From a virus, in the IMG/VR virus record IMGVR_UViG_3300044625_001181, positions 1 to 28,665 of that record: a stretch of 28,665 nucleotides of DNA, one strand, 5' to 3'. Below the pieces are notes generated by a model. It was not told the origin of the DNA, did not search any database, and saw only the letters and a program-made list of their open reading frames with translations. The translations under genes were made by a program, and so were the position numbers. Within the stretch, counting starts at the first letter, position 1, and every line of letters starts with the position of its first letter. Below are positions 1-8,004 of the stretch, in pieces.

Positions 1-322
1 AAACGAATTGTATAAAATTATCTTTAAATACTCTATGTAAACTTATAGTTTTAAATAGATTTTTAAAAGTATCGTTAGAAATAATTACTACATTAGAACC
101 ATCTAAAGTTCTAGATATTGACGCATTATTATCTTTAAGTACATTTCTTATTTTAAATCTAGGTACTGTGCAGCCAGGTAAGAAAAATATTCTATCATTT
201 TTTTGAATAGAATAGTTATCTACCATATCACAACTCAGATCAGAAATATAACTTAATGTACTAGTAGAAAATGTATTATCATTATTATTATTGATGTAAA
301 AAATCTTTTCTTTTTTAATCAT
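1..322 (-). CDS. Hypothetical protein, 3' end cut by window edge
   Basis: An open frame starts at the ATG read leftward from 322 and runs off the left edge without a stop, giving at least 107 residues. The protein begins MIKKEKIFYINNNNDNTF and is rich in Asn, Ile, Lys and Ser, with no motif I recognise. It lies directly downstream of the terminator hairpin at 333-348. Its start codon is only a few bases past the T-rich tail, so it may be transcribed by read-through or from a promoter overlapping the terminator. No Shine-Dalgarno sequence is visible. The frame is probably a real gene because it is open to the edge and uses the same AT-rich codons as its neighbours. No function is proposed. Confidence 0.6.
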   Translation of the reverse strand, partial: MIKKEKIFYINNNNDNTFSTSTLSYISDLSCDMVDNYSIQKNDRIFFLPGCTVPRFKIRNVLKDNNASISRTLDGSNVVIISNDTFKNLFKTISLHRVFKDNFIQFV

Positions 323-323
323 A

Positions 324-349
324 AATAAAAGCGGGAGGTTTCCCTCCCT
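324..349 (-). terminator. Rho-independent terminator after the MoxR gene
   Basis: On the minus strand GGGAGG and CCTCCC (333-338 and 343-348) form a 6-bp GC-rich stem with a 4-nt loop, followed by GCTTTTATTT. It lies just past the stop codon of the MoxR-type ATPase gene, as expected for an intrinsic terminator of the leftward operon. Confidence 0.75.
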
Positions 350-354
350 TAATT

Positions 355-1902
355 TTATTTAGAAGCCATTGTAATAACTTCCGGGTTAACTAAAAGTTTC
401 TGAAATTTTTGTTTGTTTCCAGCTAGTAACTTTTTAACAATTACATACTGAAGATCTGCGCTTAAGAAATCTTCTCTCTCTGTACAAATTCTAATCAAAC
501 GATTTATCTGAGGTTGTGTAATAGAATTAGACTCAGAGTAATAAAGAGTATAGTTAATAAGGCGAGCAGTTACTACTGAAGCAATATCTGCGCGATAGTT
601 TGTACCTCTACCAAAAGAATCTCTCATTTTCTTTATCACATTACCTTCGTTATCATCGAATAAGATTTCTTTAGGGTTTACAATTTTATCAAGGTTGTTA
701 TTGATAAACATCGTAAACATAGTAGTAAACTCTGAACCGGCCGAACCTTCACCAATCATTTGAACCAATGGTAATTCCTTAGAGAAATCTTCCAAAGAAC
801 TAATACAGTTAAAGAAGTTTGTAACACTTCTTGGGTTAACGTCTCCTTGGATCATATCCGGGTGTAACAACACAAAGTTTATACATCTTGTGTCAACACC
901 GTCTTTCTCAGCCCACTGAGCCCAACAATCAGAATCCCACTTTAAGTTAACGCTTACAAAACGAGTTGTTTGAGCGTTATCCATAGTGTTAACTAAGTAG
1001 TTACCGTTATCCGGGTTAGCTGTAAGAATAATATGCCAGTCAGAAGGTAGTTTCCAGGAAATGTATTCGCCACGGTCAACTAATTCCATAATTGCTTGTA
1101 AAAAACGTAAATCCGCTCGGTTATAATCATCAATGATTAATATACCACCACCTTCTTTATTTGCAATCCACTCTGGAGGACAATAAGACATACGTTTGTT
1201 ACCGGTAAAATTATAACCTCTTTTGGTATACTCTTCCGTAGCTTGTTCGTCAACCCAAATACATCCTGAATAAGTTGGTTGTACAGACTGTGTTCCAAGA
1301 GTTACCGATTCAGTAACAACATCATCTATCATTACAGTTTCTTCAACTTCTACTTCAACTTGTTCTTCTTCAGTATACTCGTAAGGCACCATTTTCTCTA
1401 CTTCTTTAGTTACTGGAACCTGGGTAGTTACTTCTTTCATTGTCATACGACCATTTTCTAAAACCTGTTTTTTAACAGTTTTAGATTCCATCACTGTTTC
1501 TGTAACTAATTCTAATTTTTCTCCAGTTTTAGTAACCATTTGCGGAACAAACTTTTTAACCGTTTTAGTAACAGGTATTTGTACAGTTTTAGTTACCGTT
1601 TCAGTTACCGGTAAAGCTCTATCTACAGTTTCTTCGTACTTACATAACTCAAATTGTCTTACTGGAAAACCAACGAGATCACCTAACTCTTCGATTTGAG
1701 ATAAATTCAACTTTACAAAATTCAAATTTAATTCATTAGCAAGCTGTAACGCTACGCTAGTTTTACCTAAACCAGATTCGCCCATAATTTCTACGGCTAC
1801 TTTTTTCTTGTTGTTAACTTCAAGAAATCTGTTGTTTGTAATCATGTGAGTAAGGAACCCTTTTAGTTCATTACTGTTAAGATGTACTTGTTTTTTAGAC
1901 AT
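355..1902 (-). CDS. MoxR-type AAA+ ATPase with a repetitive insert
   Basis: This 515-aa protein is an AAA+ ATPase of the MoxR/RavA (AAA_5) kind. These act as ATP-driven chaperones and usually work with a VWA-domain partner. Residues 41-48 (GESGLGKT) are Walker A, 254-264 (ILIIDDYNRAD) Walker B, and N296 in LTANPDNGN is a likely sensor 1; R314 may be an arginine finger. Between Walker A and Walker B, about residues 95-205 form an unusual Val/Thr/Glu/Lys-rich insert with imperfect repeats, for example IPVTKTVKKFVP (109-120) and VPVTKEVEKMVP (162-173). The next gene upstream in the operon, one base away, encodes a DUF2201-type metallopeptidase/VWA protein. That is the classic MoxR-VWA pairing. 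The target is unknown. Confidence 0.85.
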   Translation of the reverse strand: MSKKQVHLNSNELKGFLTHMITNNRFLEVNNKKKVAVEIMGESGLGKTSVALQLANELNLNFVKLNLSQIEELGDLVGFPVRQFELCKYEETVDRALPVTETVTKTVQIPVTKTVKKFVPQMVTKTGEKLELVTETVMESKTVKKQVLENGRMTMKEVTTQVPVTKEVEKMVPYEYTEEEQVEVEVEETVMIDDVVTESVTLGTQSVQPTYSGCIWVDEQATEEYTKRGYNFTGNKRMSYCPPEWIANKEGGGILIIDDYNRADLRFLQAIMELVDRGEYISWKLPSDWHIILTANPDNGNYLVNTMDNAQTTRFVSVNLKWDSDCWAQWAEKDGVDTRCINFVLLHPDMIQGDVNPRSVTNFFNCISSLEDFSKELPLVQMIGEGSAGSEFTTMFTMFINNNLDKIVNPKEILFDDNEGNVIKKMRDSFGRGTNYRADIASVVTARLINYTLYYSESNSITQPQINRLIRICTEREDFLSADLQYVIVKKLLAGNKQKFQKLLVNPEVITMASK

Positions 1903-1903
1903 A

Positions 1904-3097
1904 CTAATTCAATTGTATTTTTATTCCGGGTAATGATTCGTTAATAGATGAGCGAGAAGAATGAACCCACAACATTCTTCCTCTACTGTATTCAGGGGCT
2001 GGTGCTTCACCGTCAGTAAGATAAATCAGACACGTATACTTATGAACGTTTTCTGAATAGTATTCTACTACCGGATCGAAACTTGTACCACCGCGTCCAT
2101 GTAATTTTATTTCTTTCTTTGGGTCAAATGGGCAAATATCTCTGATATGAGTATCGGCCTGTACCACAGTAATATCAGTTCCTGTTTTATGAATATGGTT
2201 TATTTCTTGAAAAAATTCAATTAACTCATTATTACTTACAGAACCTGAAGTATCTACCGCTACAAGAACGTGTTTCTTTTGTTTAATTTTTAATCCTGGA
2301 TTTTCTTCGTATCGTTTACTAAGTTTTCTACGAGATTTCTTTGTATAAACTTTTACCGAAGCTCCCGAAAATCTTCTTAGAAAACCTTTCCAATCAAACT
2401 TAGGCGGTTCGGTATGATTAATTTTATCCAAAATGCTTTGAAATTCTCCAGGAATAGTACCTCTAGACTTTTTAACCTGGTCAGCTAATTCATTTAGTAT
2501 ATGACCTGTTTGTTTTTCAATAAGTTTTTGGGTAGCCTCGTCTAATTCTACTTCTTCCCAATCGTGTTGGGGAATATCCATTTCTCCAGGCTCATTACCA
2601 GCCATAACTATTTGTATAGTACCTTGACCCTCTAACGCAGCTTTTAAGTTTGGGGATGAATTATTCTTAGCAGCGGTCATCATTTTCTCATAATAAGAAA
2701 TAGTACCTTCTTTCGGGCCAAGGTTTAAGTCTGGAAAACACTCCGGTAATACTGGATTTCCTGGTAACCAATCTCTATCAATGTATTGATTGATTTCACA
2801 ATCCATAGCAAGATTGAGAATACGTTGATCAGAAAGATGGTTAAAATTAGTAAGATGGAAAAAACCAATGTGTAAGAGCTCGTGTTTAAGCAATCCCATT
2901 TTTTGTAAAGGGTTACATTTTTCCCAAAACTCTTCGTTTATTTCTAAACGGTAATTTATATCATTAATACTTACTGCAGCGGTAGGTACTTTTTTGGACC
3001 ATGATTTGTTTAACATTATAAGAAACAATCCATAGAAAGGTTCTTTTAACATTAATTCTTTACAGACTTTTGCTAAAGATTCTGTTTTTTTATCCAT
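1904..3097 (-). CDS. DUF2201-type putative metallopeptidase with VWA-like domain
   Basis: The 397-aa protein has two parts. The N-terminal part carries H72-E-L-L-H76, a zincin-type HExxH motif, followed by AMDCEINQYI (97-106), which may supply the third ligand. This matches the DUF2201 N-terminal putative metallopeptidase domain. The C-terminal part is VWA-like, with D282-T-S-G-S in a MIDAS-like position and a later LTDGEAPAP segment. Such proteins typically pair with a MoxR-family ATPase, and that gene follows immediately. I chose the ATG at 3097, which overlaps the previous stop by 8 nt. An upstream in-frame TTG at 3142 would add 15 residues but lies deep in the preceding gene. Whether it cleaves anything is not shown by the sequence. 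Confidence 0.8.
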   Translation of the reverse strand: MDKKTESLAKVCKELMLKEPFYGLFLIMLNKSWSKKVPTAAVSINDINYRLEINEEFWEKCNPLQKMGLLKHELLHIGFFHLTNFNHLSDQRILNLAMDCEINQYIDRDWLPGNPVLPECFPDLNLGPKEGTISYYEKMMTAAKNNSSPNLKAALEGQGTIQIVMAGNEPGEMDIPQHDWEEVELDEATQKLIEKQTGHILNELADQVKKSRGTIPGEFQSILDKINHTEPPKFDWKGFLRRFSGASVKVYTKKSRRKLSKRYEENPGLKIKQKKHVLVAVDTSGSVSNNELIEFFQEINHIHKTGTDITVVQADTHIRDICPFDPKKEIKLHGRGGTSFDPVVEYYSENVHKYTCLIYLTDGEAPAPEYSRGRMLWVHSSRSSINESLPGIKIQLN

Positions 3098-3539
3098 CGA
3101 TTTCTTCTTTTGTAAGTAAAATAGATTTGTCTTCGTATTCAACAGTTATGTTGAGTAATTGACCAAATTTAAAACTATCGACAAGTTTTGCAAGTCCTAA
3201 TACAGCTGATTTAACTAAAAGCTTTTCATGTTCTGGATTTTTAGATCCTGTTTGATCATAAAGACTTTTTGTTGAGGTATAAGAAAAGTGTTTAGCAGAT
3301 AATCTTTTATCAAGAATGTATTGATAAAACCCATTAGTTAAAACTTTCCAATCAAACTCAGGTCTATTAGAAAACTTTAATAACATAATTAAAACAATTA
3401 CGTTTTTAGCGTAATCGAATCTGTCAATAACTCCAAAAGCCAAAGTAACATTTTCTTCGTCAGGAGAGTTAAGCATGTTTAATAAAGTATAATACTGTTC
3501 GATAGAAATAAACTCAATCTTTGTAGATGAGTTTTCCAT
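3090..3539 (-). CDS. Hypothetical protein
   Basis: The 149-aa protein is not recognised. It has a hydrophobic stretch, NVIVLIMLLKF, near residues 46-56, probably a buried helix because it is short and flanked by charged residues, and a mixed helical C-terminus. It overlaps the RuvC-like gene upstream by 26 nt and the metallopeptidase/VWA gene downstream by 8 nt, so all three are almost certainly co-transcribed and translationally coupled. It could be an accessory factor for either neighbour. Nothing in the sequence decides between them. Confidence 0.7.
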   Translation of the reverse strand: MENSSTKIEFISIEQYYTLLNMLNSPDEENVTLAFGVIDRFDYAKNVIVLIMLLKFSNRPEFDWKVLTNGFYQYILDKRLSAKHFSYTSTKSLYDQTGSKNPEHEKLLVKSAVLGLAKLVDSFKFGQLLNITVEYEDKSILLTKEEIDG

Positions 3540-4020
3540 AATCGCTTAGAAGTATAGCGTCAACAAGACCATCGTGATCTTTTGTGACTCTGTTTGAAAA
3601 TTTAAGTACAACGTCAGGATGACGCCTTTTTACAGCAATTAAAGCCATAGCTTTAGTATCTCTTTTTTTAACACCTTTAACGGTTTTGATTACTTCATCA
3701 ACCCCTTCAAACATCTGTTTTTGCCAAGCTTTAGGTGGTACAATATGATAAGGAATAGCCAAGCTTACACACAAAGCTTCGATAATACCAACCTGAAATC
3801 CCATACTAAAAGCCGTGGTTTTAGAAGATCCGAAAATAGGAGCTAGTTTTTCAAAAACTACAATACCTCTCATACCTTCGTAGTCAGAAAGAATTTTGTA
3901 AATACCTGAAATATCTAACTGATCTTTTACCATCGGCATTTTATAAGATGTTTTATCACCTTTATCGTTTTGAATAAAGATTCCTCCTTTTTTACCTATA
4001 TCAATTCCTATAGAAATCAT
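3514..4020 (-). CDS. RuvC-like Holliday junction resolvase (RNase H fold)
   Basis: The 168-aa protein fits RuvC-like resolvases in length and acidic residue pattern: D7 in the first strand (ISIGIDIGKKGG), E57 at the end of strand IVVFEK, and D150 plus D154 in HDGLVDA. These four acids would bind the two metal ions that cut branched DNA. A phage enzyme of this type would resolve recombination or replication junctions, and often also cleans up DNA before packaging. Its gene lies in the repair and nucleotide block, 3 nt after the preceding gene. A different RNase H-fold nuclease is possible, but the spacing of the acids favours RuvC. Confidence 0.8.
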   Translation of the reverse strand: MISIGIDIGKKGGIFIQNDKGDKTSYKMPMVKDQLDISGIYKILSDYEGMRGIVVFEKLAPIFGSSKTTAFSMGFQVGIIEALCVSLAIPYHIVPPKAWQKQMFEGVDEVIKTVKGVKKRDTKAMALIAVKRRHPDVVLKFSNRVTKDHDGLVDAILLSDYGKLIYKD

Positions 4021-4023
4021 AAG

Positions 4024-4323
4024 TTATAACGGATAATCGTCCGCTTGCGATTTATAATGTACAAAAGAATCTTTAAGAAGGTATGTTTCGACAGATATGT
4101 AACACTTATCTAAAATAATCGGTGTAACAACTTCTCCTTCTTTCTCGAAATAAACGATTAATCCCTCACATTTATCTTCAGATAACTTATTTATTCTTCT
4201 AAATAATGGAGGTACTCTTAAAACAGTATGTTCCGGGTTATCAGAAGCTATTAACTTATCATCGTTATAAATGTTTGCAAAATCGTTTTCATATTTTACT
4301 ACACAGTTTAAAGTCACTATCAT
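4024..4323 (-). CDS. Hypothetical protein
   Basis: This 99-aa protein is not recognised. It alternates short hydrophobic and polar stretches (VTLNCVVKYEN, GLIVYFEKEGEVVTPIIL), suggesting a small beta-rich domain. No metal-binding or membrane motif is seen. The start overlaps the end of the zinc-ribbon gene by 35 nt and the stop is 3 nt from the RuvC-like gene, so it belongs to the same transcript. Confidence 0.65.
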   Translation of the reverse strand: MIVTLNCVVKYENDFANIYNDDKLIASDNPEHTVLRVPPLFRRINKLSEDKCEGLIVYFEKEGEVVTPIILDKCYISVETYLLKDSFVHYKSQADDYPL

Positions 4324-4498
4324 ATTTTAAACGAAGTTTACATTTTTTACAACGAAAATCTTGATCACTAGATAAATTATTACACTTCGGACACACTTTC
4401 ATACCTAATTTAGAAAGTTTTGACAATGTTTTAGAAGAATGTTTAGTACGATTAGTTTCCCGTGGACCCAAAACCTCCCTTTCCTCTATCTGTTTCAT
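4289..4498 (-). CDS. Small zinc-ribbon protein
   Basis: The frame encodes 69 residues with two CxxC knuckles in CPKCNNLSSDQDFRCKKCK (residues 36-54), a typical treble-clef or ribbon zinc site. The first ATG (4498) lies 47 nt inside the dUTPase gene. An internal ATG at 4402 would give a 37-residue protein containing only the zinc knuckles and a basic tail. I keep the longer form because the frame is open throughout, but the start is uncertain. Such mini zinc proteins are common in phage genomes and may bind nucleic acid or protein. No specific role can be given. Confidence 0.55.
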   Translation of the reverse strand: MKQIEEREVLGPRETNRTKHSSKTLSKLSKLGMKVCPKCNNLSSDQDFRCKKCKLRLKYDSDFKLCSKI

Positions 4499-4910
4499 CT
4501 AAGCTATTTACTTCTTGAAATTCAAATTCTTCAACTTTTTCTAAATACATCTGAGCAATACGATCTCCTACTTTAAAAGGAAACTTTTCGTAAGATGTGC
4601 CTTTATAAGCAGATTCTGTAGATGTATACGGAATACATTTGAATCTTAACTCGTACTCTCCAGTATAATCTTCATCACCAGTAGCAGGACTATTTTGTAA
4701 TATCCATTGGGTTTTAGTAATACTACTGCGAGGTACAAATACAATTCTATACCCTGGAGGCGGAGTCATCTTAAGGCCCAGCTTACAACGATAATAATTA
4801 TCAGACTCTCTAATAATTTCTGTACCAAATACATCCCAAGCACCGGCTTTAGGAGACATCTTTACCGGGAGCTTATTTCCTGGTTCTAATTTGACAATTT
4901 TTATATTCAT
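4452..4910 (-). CDS. dut: dUTP diphosphatase (dUTPase)
   Basis: The 152-aa protein is a trimeric-type dUTPase, hydrolysing dUTP to dUMP and pyrophosphate, which keeps uracil out of DNA and feeds dTTP synthesis. All five family motifs can be found: I AGAWDVFG, II PRSSI, III ATGDEDYTGE with the catalytic Asp, IV GDRIAQM, and V RGKGGFGSTG at the C-terminus. Motif I is unusual in having Ala-Trp where most members have Tyr. The length is normal for the family. The start overlaps the primase stop by 4 nt. A uracil-DNA glycosylase is also encoded (10203-10919), so the phage appears to police uracil at both the nucleotide and DNA level. Confidence 0.93.
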   Translation of the reverse strand: MNIKIVKLEPGNKLPVKMSPKAGAWDVFGTEIIRESDNYYRCKLGLKMTPPPGYRIVFVPRSSITKTQWILQNSPATGDEDYTGEYELRFKCIPYTSTESAYKGTSYEKFPFKVGDRIAQMYLEKVEEFEFQEVNSLDETDRGKGGFGSTGN

Positions 4911-5857
4911 GATTTAAAATGTTTTATTAAGATTGGTATAATTATTTCTTTTACTTTTTCAATCCCGTAATCCCTAACAGAATCTGATACATCTTTTGAC
5001 AAAGGTAAATTCAAATATTCAATGTTATAATAGTTTTTATAAGATTTACTACCGTTTATACCGGCTGAATCATTATCAAACAAAACACCAATTTTTTTAT
5101 AATGTACTTTATAAGCGTTTATATAACCTAAACGTATAAAACTAGTCTCAGAATTAGGGGCTACACACTCTATATTACCTATATTCAAACTTTTAAAAGA
5201 CATCATATCTTTTAACGATGACATAATAAGTAAATAGTCTGTCTTATAAGTTAATTGACAAGTACCGCTAATAAAATCTTGTACATAATAAAATTTGAAA
5301 TCAGAATCCGGAATATATATTTTATACAACATTCCGTATTTATTAAAATAACCATACAAAATTTCTCTTTTTATAGTAAAAACACCATTTATATTTTGAA
5401 TAACAAATTCACTAAGCGGTTTGACGTTATAATAATCCAGGATAAATTTATTTATACCAAACTTTAACCAAAAGTTATAATTTTTATTTGTCCAATAACC
5501 AAGTTTGTAATCAATGATTTTGGTTTTACGAGATTCTATTTGAGTTTCGCAATTATATACTTTAGTATCATCGCTTTTATTATACGCTTCTCTAATAATA
5601 GAATTAGCTTCGTTAACAGATACGTTAAATAGTAATTTTATAAAAGTCTCTGCATTACCTTCTATTTTACGGTTGTAATCTATAAAAAAGTATTGCTGGA
5701 AATTATCATTGTATTTTAAATAAAAACTAGGATTCTTATCATTCGGATTAAAAGGAGATTTGATAGTTATACTTTGACCAACTAAATCAACATCTAAATT
5801 TAAAAAATGCTTAAAAATCCATTGAGACGGAATATCTAATTGTGTTGTCCTAAGCAT
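4907..5857 (-). CDS. DnaG-like primase with TOPRIM domain
   Basis: This 316-aa protein resembles compact phage DnaG-type primases. The N-terminus has SPFNPNDKNPSF (about residues 34-45), matching the CHC2 region in which bacterial primases have CPFH.DKxPSF, but the zinc cysteine is replaced by Ser. A TOPRIM-like domain follows, with LFDNDSAGINGS carrying the DxD pair and a later LPLSKDVSD segment. The usual first TOPRIM Glu is not obvious (SSLKDMMS). It would make RNA primers for lagging-strand synthesis. The helicase, SSB and Sak4 genes lie immediately upstream. The degenerate zinc site and weak TOPRIM Glu mean activity may differ from DnaG or depend on a partner. Confidence 0.7.
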   Translation of the reverse strand: MLRTTQLDIPSQWIFKHFLNLDVDLVGQSITIKSPFNPNDKNPSFYLKYNDNFQQYFFIDYNRKIEGNAETFIKLLFNVSVNEANSIIREAYNKSDDTKVYNCETQIESRKTKIIDYKLGYWTNKNYNFWLKFGINKFILDYYNVKPLSEFVIQNINGVFTIKREILYGYFNKYGMLYKIYIPDSDFKFYYVQDFISGTCQLTYKTDYLLIMSSLKDMMSFKSLNIGNIECVAPNSETSFIRLGYINAYKVHYKKIGVLFDNDSAGINGSKSYKNYYNIEYLNLPLSKDVSDSVRDYGIEKVKEIIIPILIKHFKS

Positions 5858-5860
5858 TTG

Positions 5861-5891
5861 ATAAAATAAGGGGAAAACTTTCGTTCTCCCC
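5861..5891 (-). terminator. Rho-independent terminator after the candidate SSB gene
   Basis: On the minus strand GGGGAGAAC and GTTTTCCCC (5883-5891 and 5870-5878) pair with one mismatch around a 4-nt GAAA loop, followed by TTATTTTATC. It lies between the stop of the candidate SSB gene and the primase start, so SSB-level transcripts may end here while some read-through supplies the primase operon. Confidence 0.75.
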
Positions 5892-5909
5892 TCCCCAAAT
5901 TAAACATGA

Positions 5910-6578
5910 TTAAAGTGAAAATGTGTCGTCAGATATCGGTTCAGAGTCAGATTGACTAAACTCTTTAGGAGCTTGCTTTTTAATATGTTTAGAAGAGTCA
6001 AAAATTATCAACTTAGAGTTAGTAGCTCCTACGTTTTCTAAATTCTTTTCACCTTTAGCCGGTCTTACTAAGTTCAAATCAAAAGCAGGATAACCTTGCT
6101 TGTTGGTATATTCTCTACCTCCAACACACAAGTTAAACATAACACCTTTGAAAGGTTTTTCTATATCAAAACTTTCCATTAAAGATTCAATAGTATCGTG
6201 TTTGTTATCTTGTTCTTCAAACCATTTTACAGCTTCCGGACCGCTTTCTACACAAACGTTTTTAACGAATTTTAAGATATCCATATCTCTAGAAACAGCG
6301 ATACCAGTTTTAGTAGTACCGTCAGCATAAGCGTATTCGTTTGATTTTACATAAGCCACTTGACCTTTGTATTTTTCACCTTCAGGATTTCCTTTGTCTA
6401 CAGGAATTCCTTGGAAACCTTCAATTTCAGAACCCTGGATAAATAACGAGATGTGATAAGAACCTTCTTTAAAAGGGAATGGTGCCAGGGCTACAGATAA
6501 AATTTCAGCCTTCAAATTACCTGGTTCGAATATTTTAGATAACGAACCTGTGTTTACATTCTTTGTACTTAAAGCCAT
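5910..6578 (-). CDS. Putative single-stranded DNA-binding protein
   Basis: This 222-aa protein is probably the phage SSB. I infer this from its location between primase and Sak4, from an apparently beta-rich body, and from an acidic, disordered C-terminal tail ending SEPISDDTFSL, like the acidic-plus-aromatic tails that SSBs use to recruit partners. It has its own terminator just downstream, as expected for an abundantly expressed protein. The leader before ATG is A-rich (ACAAAAATG) and lacks a Shine-Dalgarno sequence, like strong Bacteroidota translation starts. No catalytic motif is visible. The family assignment rests on context and tail rather than on a recognised fold. Confidence 0.55.
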   Translation of the reverse strand: MALSTKNVNTGSLSKIFEPGNLKAEILSVALAPFPFKEGSYHISLFIQGSEIEGFQGIPVDKGNPEGEKYKGQVAYVKSNEYAYADGTTKTGIAVSRDMDILKFVKNVCVESGPEAVKWFEEQDNKHDTIESLMESFDIEKPFKGVMFNLCVGGREYTNKQGYPAFDLNLVRPAKGEKNLENVGATNSKLIIFDSSKHIKKQAPKEFSQSDSEPISDDTFSL

Positions 6579-6598
6579 TTTTGTATAGTTTTTGTTAA

Positions 6599-7372
6599 TT
6601 AATCAATATAAATTTTGTCCCAGTAAGTAACTAGTTTATCATCTTTTAATTCAGAGATGACAAATTCTTCGTTTCTTAAATGAGGAGGACGAGCCCCACA
6701 CGCAATTTCATCAGTAGTTTTAAAAGTTATTTTATTAACTCCATTTTTACGATAGAGATAACCTATCGCGTCCGACTGTGAGGTACTTATTCTTTTTAAT
6801 TTACCGGTTAAGTCTAAATCAAGAGAACTTACTTCTACACCAGCTTTGTCTAGCAAAGTATCTTTAACGTGTCCTACAAGAATAGTTCTTGGGGCCCATG
6901 TTTTGATAAATTCTACAACTTTAGTAAAAGCTTCTCTAAGATAAAAATAACCACCACCGTTGGGTAAATTAAGTATACTACCATAAGTAGCTTTACCGCT
7001 ATCTTCAGCTAGGGTTCCGTCTAGTTTTTTCTTAAACCAGTTTTTACCCATACTTGTCTTAGCGTAAAGCTTTTCAGCATAAGGTATACACATTTCTTCC
7101 AAAGCTGTTACAGTATCGACTGCGATATACGTATAAGGATTACCAGCTTTCTTAATAGCTTCACCTATTTGTTTAATTTCTTCAATACTTGACGCATGAA
7201 TTTTCATAGCATCAATACCGTCTGTACCTTTTTCAAGATCAAGAATTAAACAATTATCTAATTCTGCTAAAAGAGTTGTTTTACCTGTTTTAGGCTTGGA
7301 AAGAATAATAAGATTACGAGGACTCTTTATAGAAGCCGGTATCTTAGTTGTTGGTAATACAATATCGCTCAT
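6599..7372 (-). CDS. Sak4-like RecA-fold ATPase (AAA_24)
   Basis: The 257-aa protein has a RecA-type core typical of phage Sak4 proteins, single-strand annealing or recombination ATPases that work with the phage SSB. Residues 25-33 (SKPKTGKTT) form the P-loop; the first Gly of Walker A is replaced by Ser, but the GKT is kept. LILDLEKGTDGID (about 42-54) and the Walker B strand YIAVDTVTALEE with D86 follow, and TILVGHVKD matches the later strand of this family. Its start overlaps the previous stop by 1 nt and the candidate SSB lies just downstream, as expected for Sak4. A helicase-loading role is an alternative. Confidence 0.8.
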   Translation of the reverse strand: MSDIVLPTTKIPASIKSPRNLIILSKPKTGKTTLLAELDNCLILDLEKGTDGIDAMKIHASSIEEIKQIGEAIKKAGNPYTYIAVDTVTALEEMCIPYAEKLYAKTSMGKNWFKKKLDGTLAEDSGKATYGSILNLPNGGGYFYLREAFTKVVEFIKTWAPRTILVGHVKDTLLDKAGVEVSSLDLDLTGKLKRISTSQSDAIGYLYRKNGVNKITFKTTDEIACGARPPHLRNEEFVISELKDDKLVTYWDKIYID

Positions 7373-8004
7373 TAAAGTAAGTTTTCTTTTCTGTGCTTGG
7401 TAATAAGATCGTTAAGCCATTCGTGAGAACTTTCCGGAACTTTCAAATATAAGCAAGCAAAATCACGAGCATCCAGATCTACAATTCGACAAGTTTCCTC
7501 GTGTGTAAATTTAGGTGATTTAATTGTATTTTGATCAGATATACTTTCTTTTTTTAAAGAACCTATTTCAAAATCTTTTGTACTAATTTTTTCTTTAACT
7601 TCCGGCTGTTTTATAACCGGTTCATCTTTAGGAGCTTGTATTTCAATAAGTTCTGTAATAGGTACAAGATACCTGAAACCCGTAGTTTGTTCTAAAGGAA
7701 TTGATTCGTATTCTGTTTCAAAATGAGGGTTATATCTCCATTTCCATAACCTTCTTTCAGGATCTTCTACAGTGTTATTAATCGAAGCAAATTCAATATA
7801 AATATCTTCAGCTCTTCTAAGTTCGCTTATAAAAAACGTAATAACTTTAGATATATCACCAGTTTTTTTTGGAAAAGCTAGTTTGGGTAAAAAATAAGCA
7901 TTCGGAAGACCGAGTTTTTCAAATGTTTTTTCATGATGTTTTCTCATCTCAGCCGCGTTTTTCTTTTTTTCTTGCGGACTTACGGGTTCTGGATACATTC
8001 TCAT
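7372..8004 (-). CDS. Hypothetical protein in the replication operon
   Basis: This 210-aa protein is not recognised. The N-terminus is basic and probably helical, a central part is rich in Glu, Lys and Pro with low complexity (about 125-165) and is likely a flexible linker, and a short C-terminal domain follows (about 168-210). It is sandwiched between the DnaB-type helicase and Sak4 with 4-nt and 1-nt overlaps. A two-domain adaptor in the replisome is therefore a reasonable guess, but no motif supports a specific activity. Confidence 0.7.
   Translation of the reverse strand: MRMYPEPVSPQEKKKNAAEMRKHHEKTFEKLGLPNAYFLPKLAFPKKTGDISKVITFFISELRRAEDIYIEFASINNTVEDPERRLWKWRYNPHFETEYESIPLEQTTGFRYLVPITELIEIQAPKDEPVIKQPEVKEKISTKDFEIGSLKKESISDQNTIKSPKFTHEETCRIVDLDARDFACLYLKVPESSHEWLNDLITKHRKENLL

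Noticed and set aside
1279-1461. Rightward frame inside the MoxR gene
   Set aside because: It is the complement of the repetitive insert; its Phe/Tyr/Ser-rich composition is a shadow of the Val/Glu/Lys repeats.
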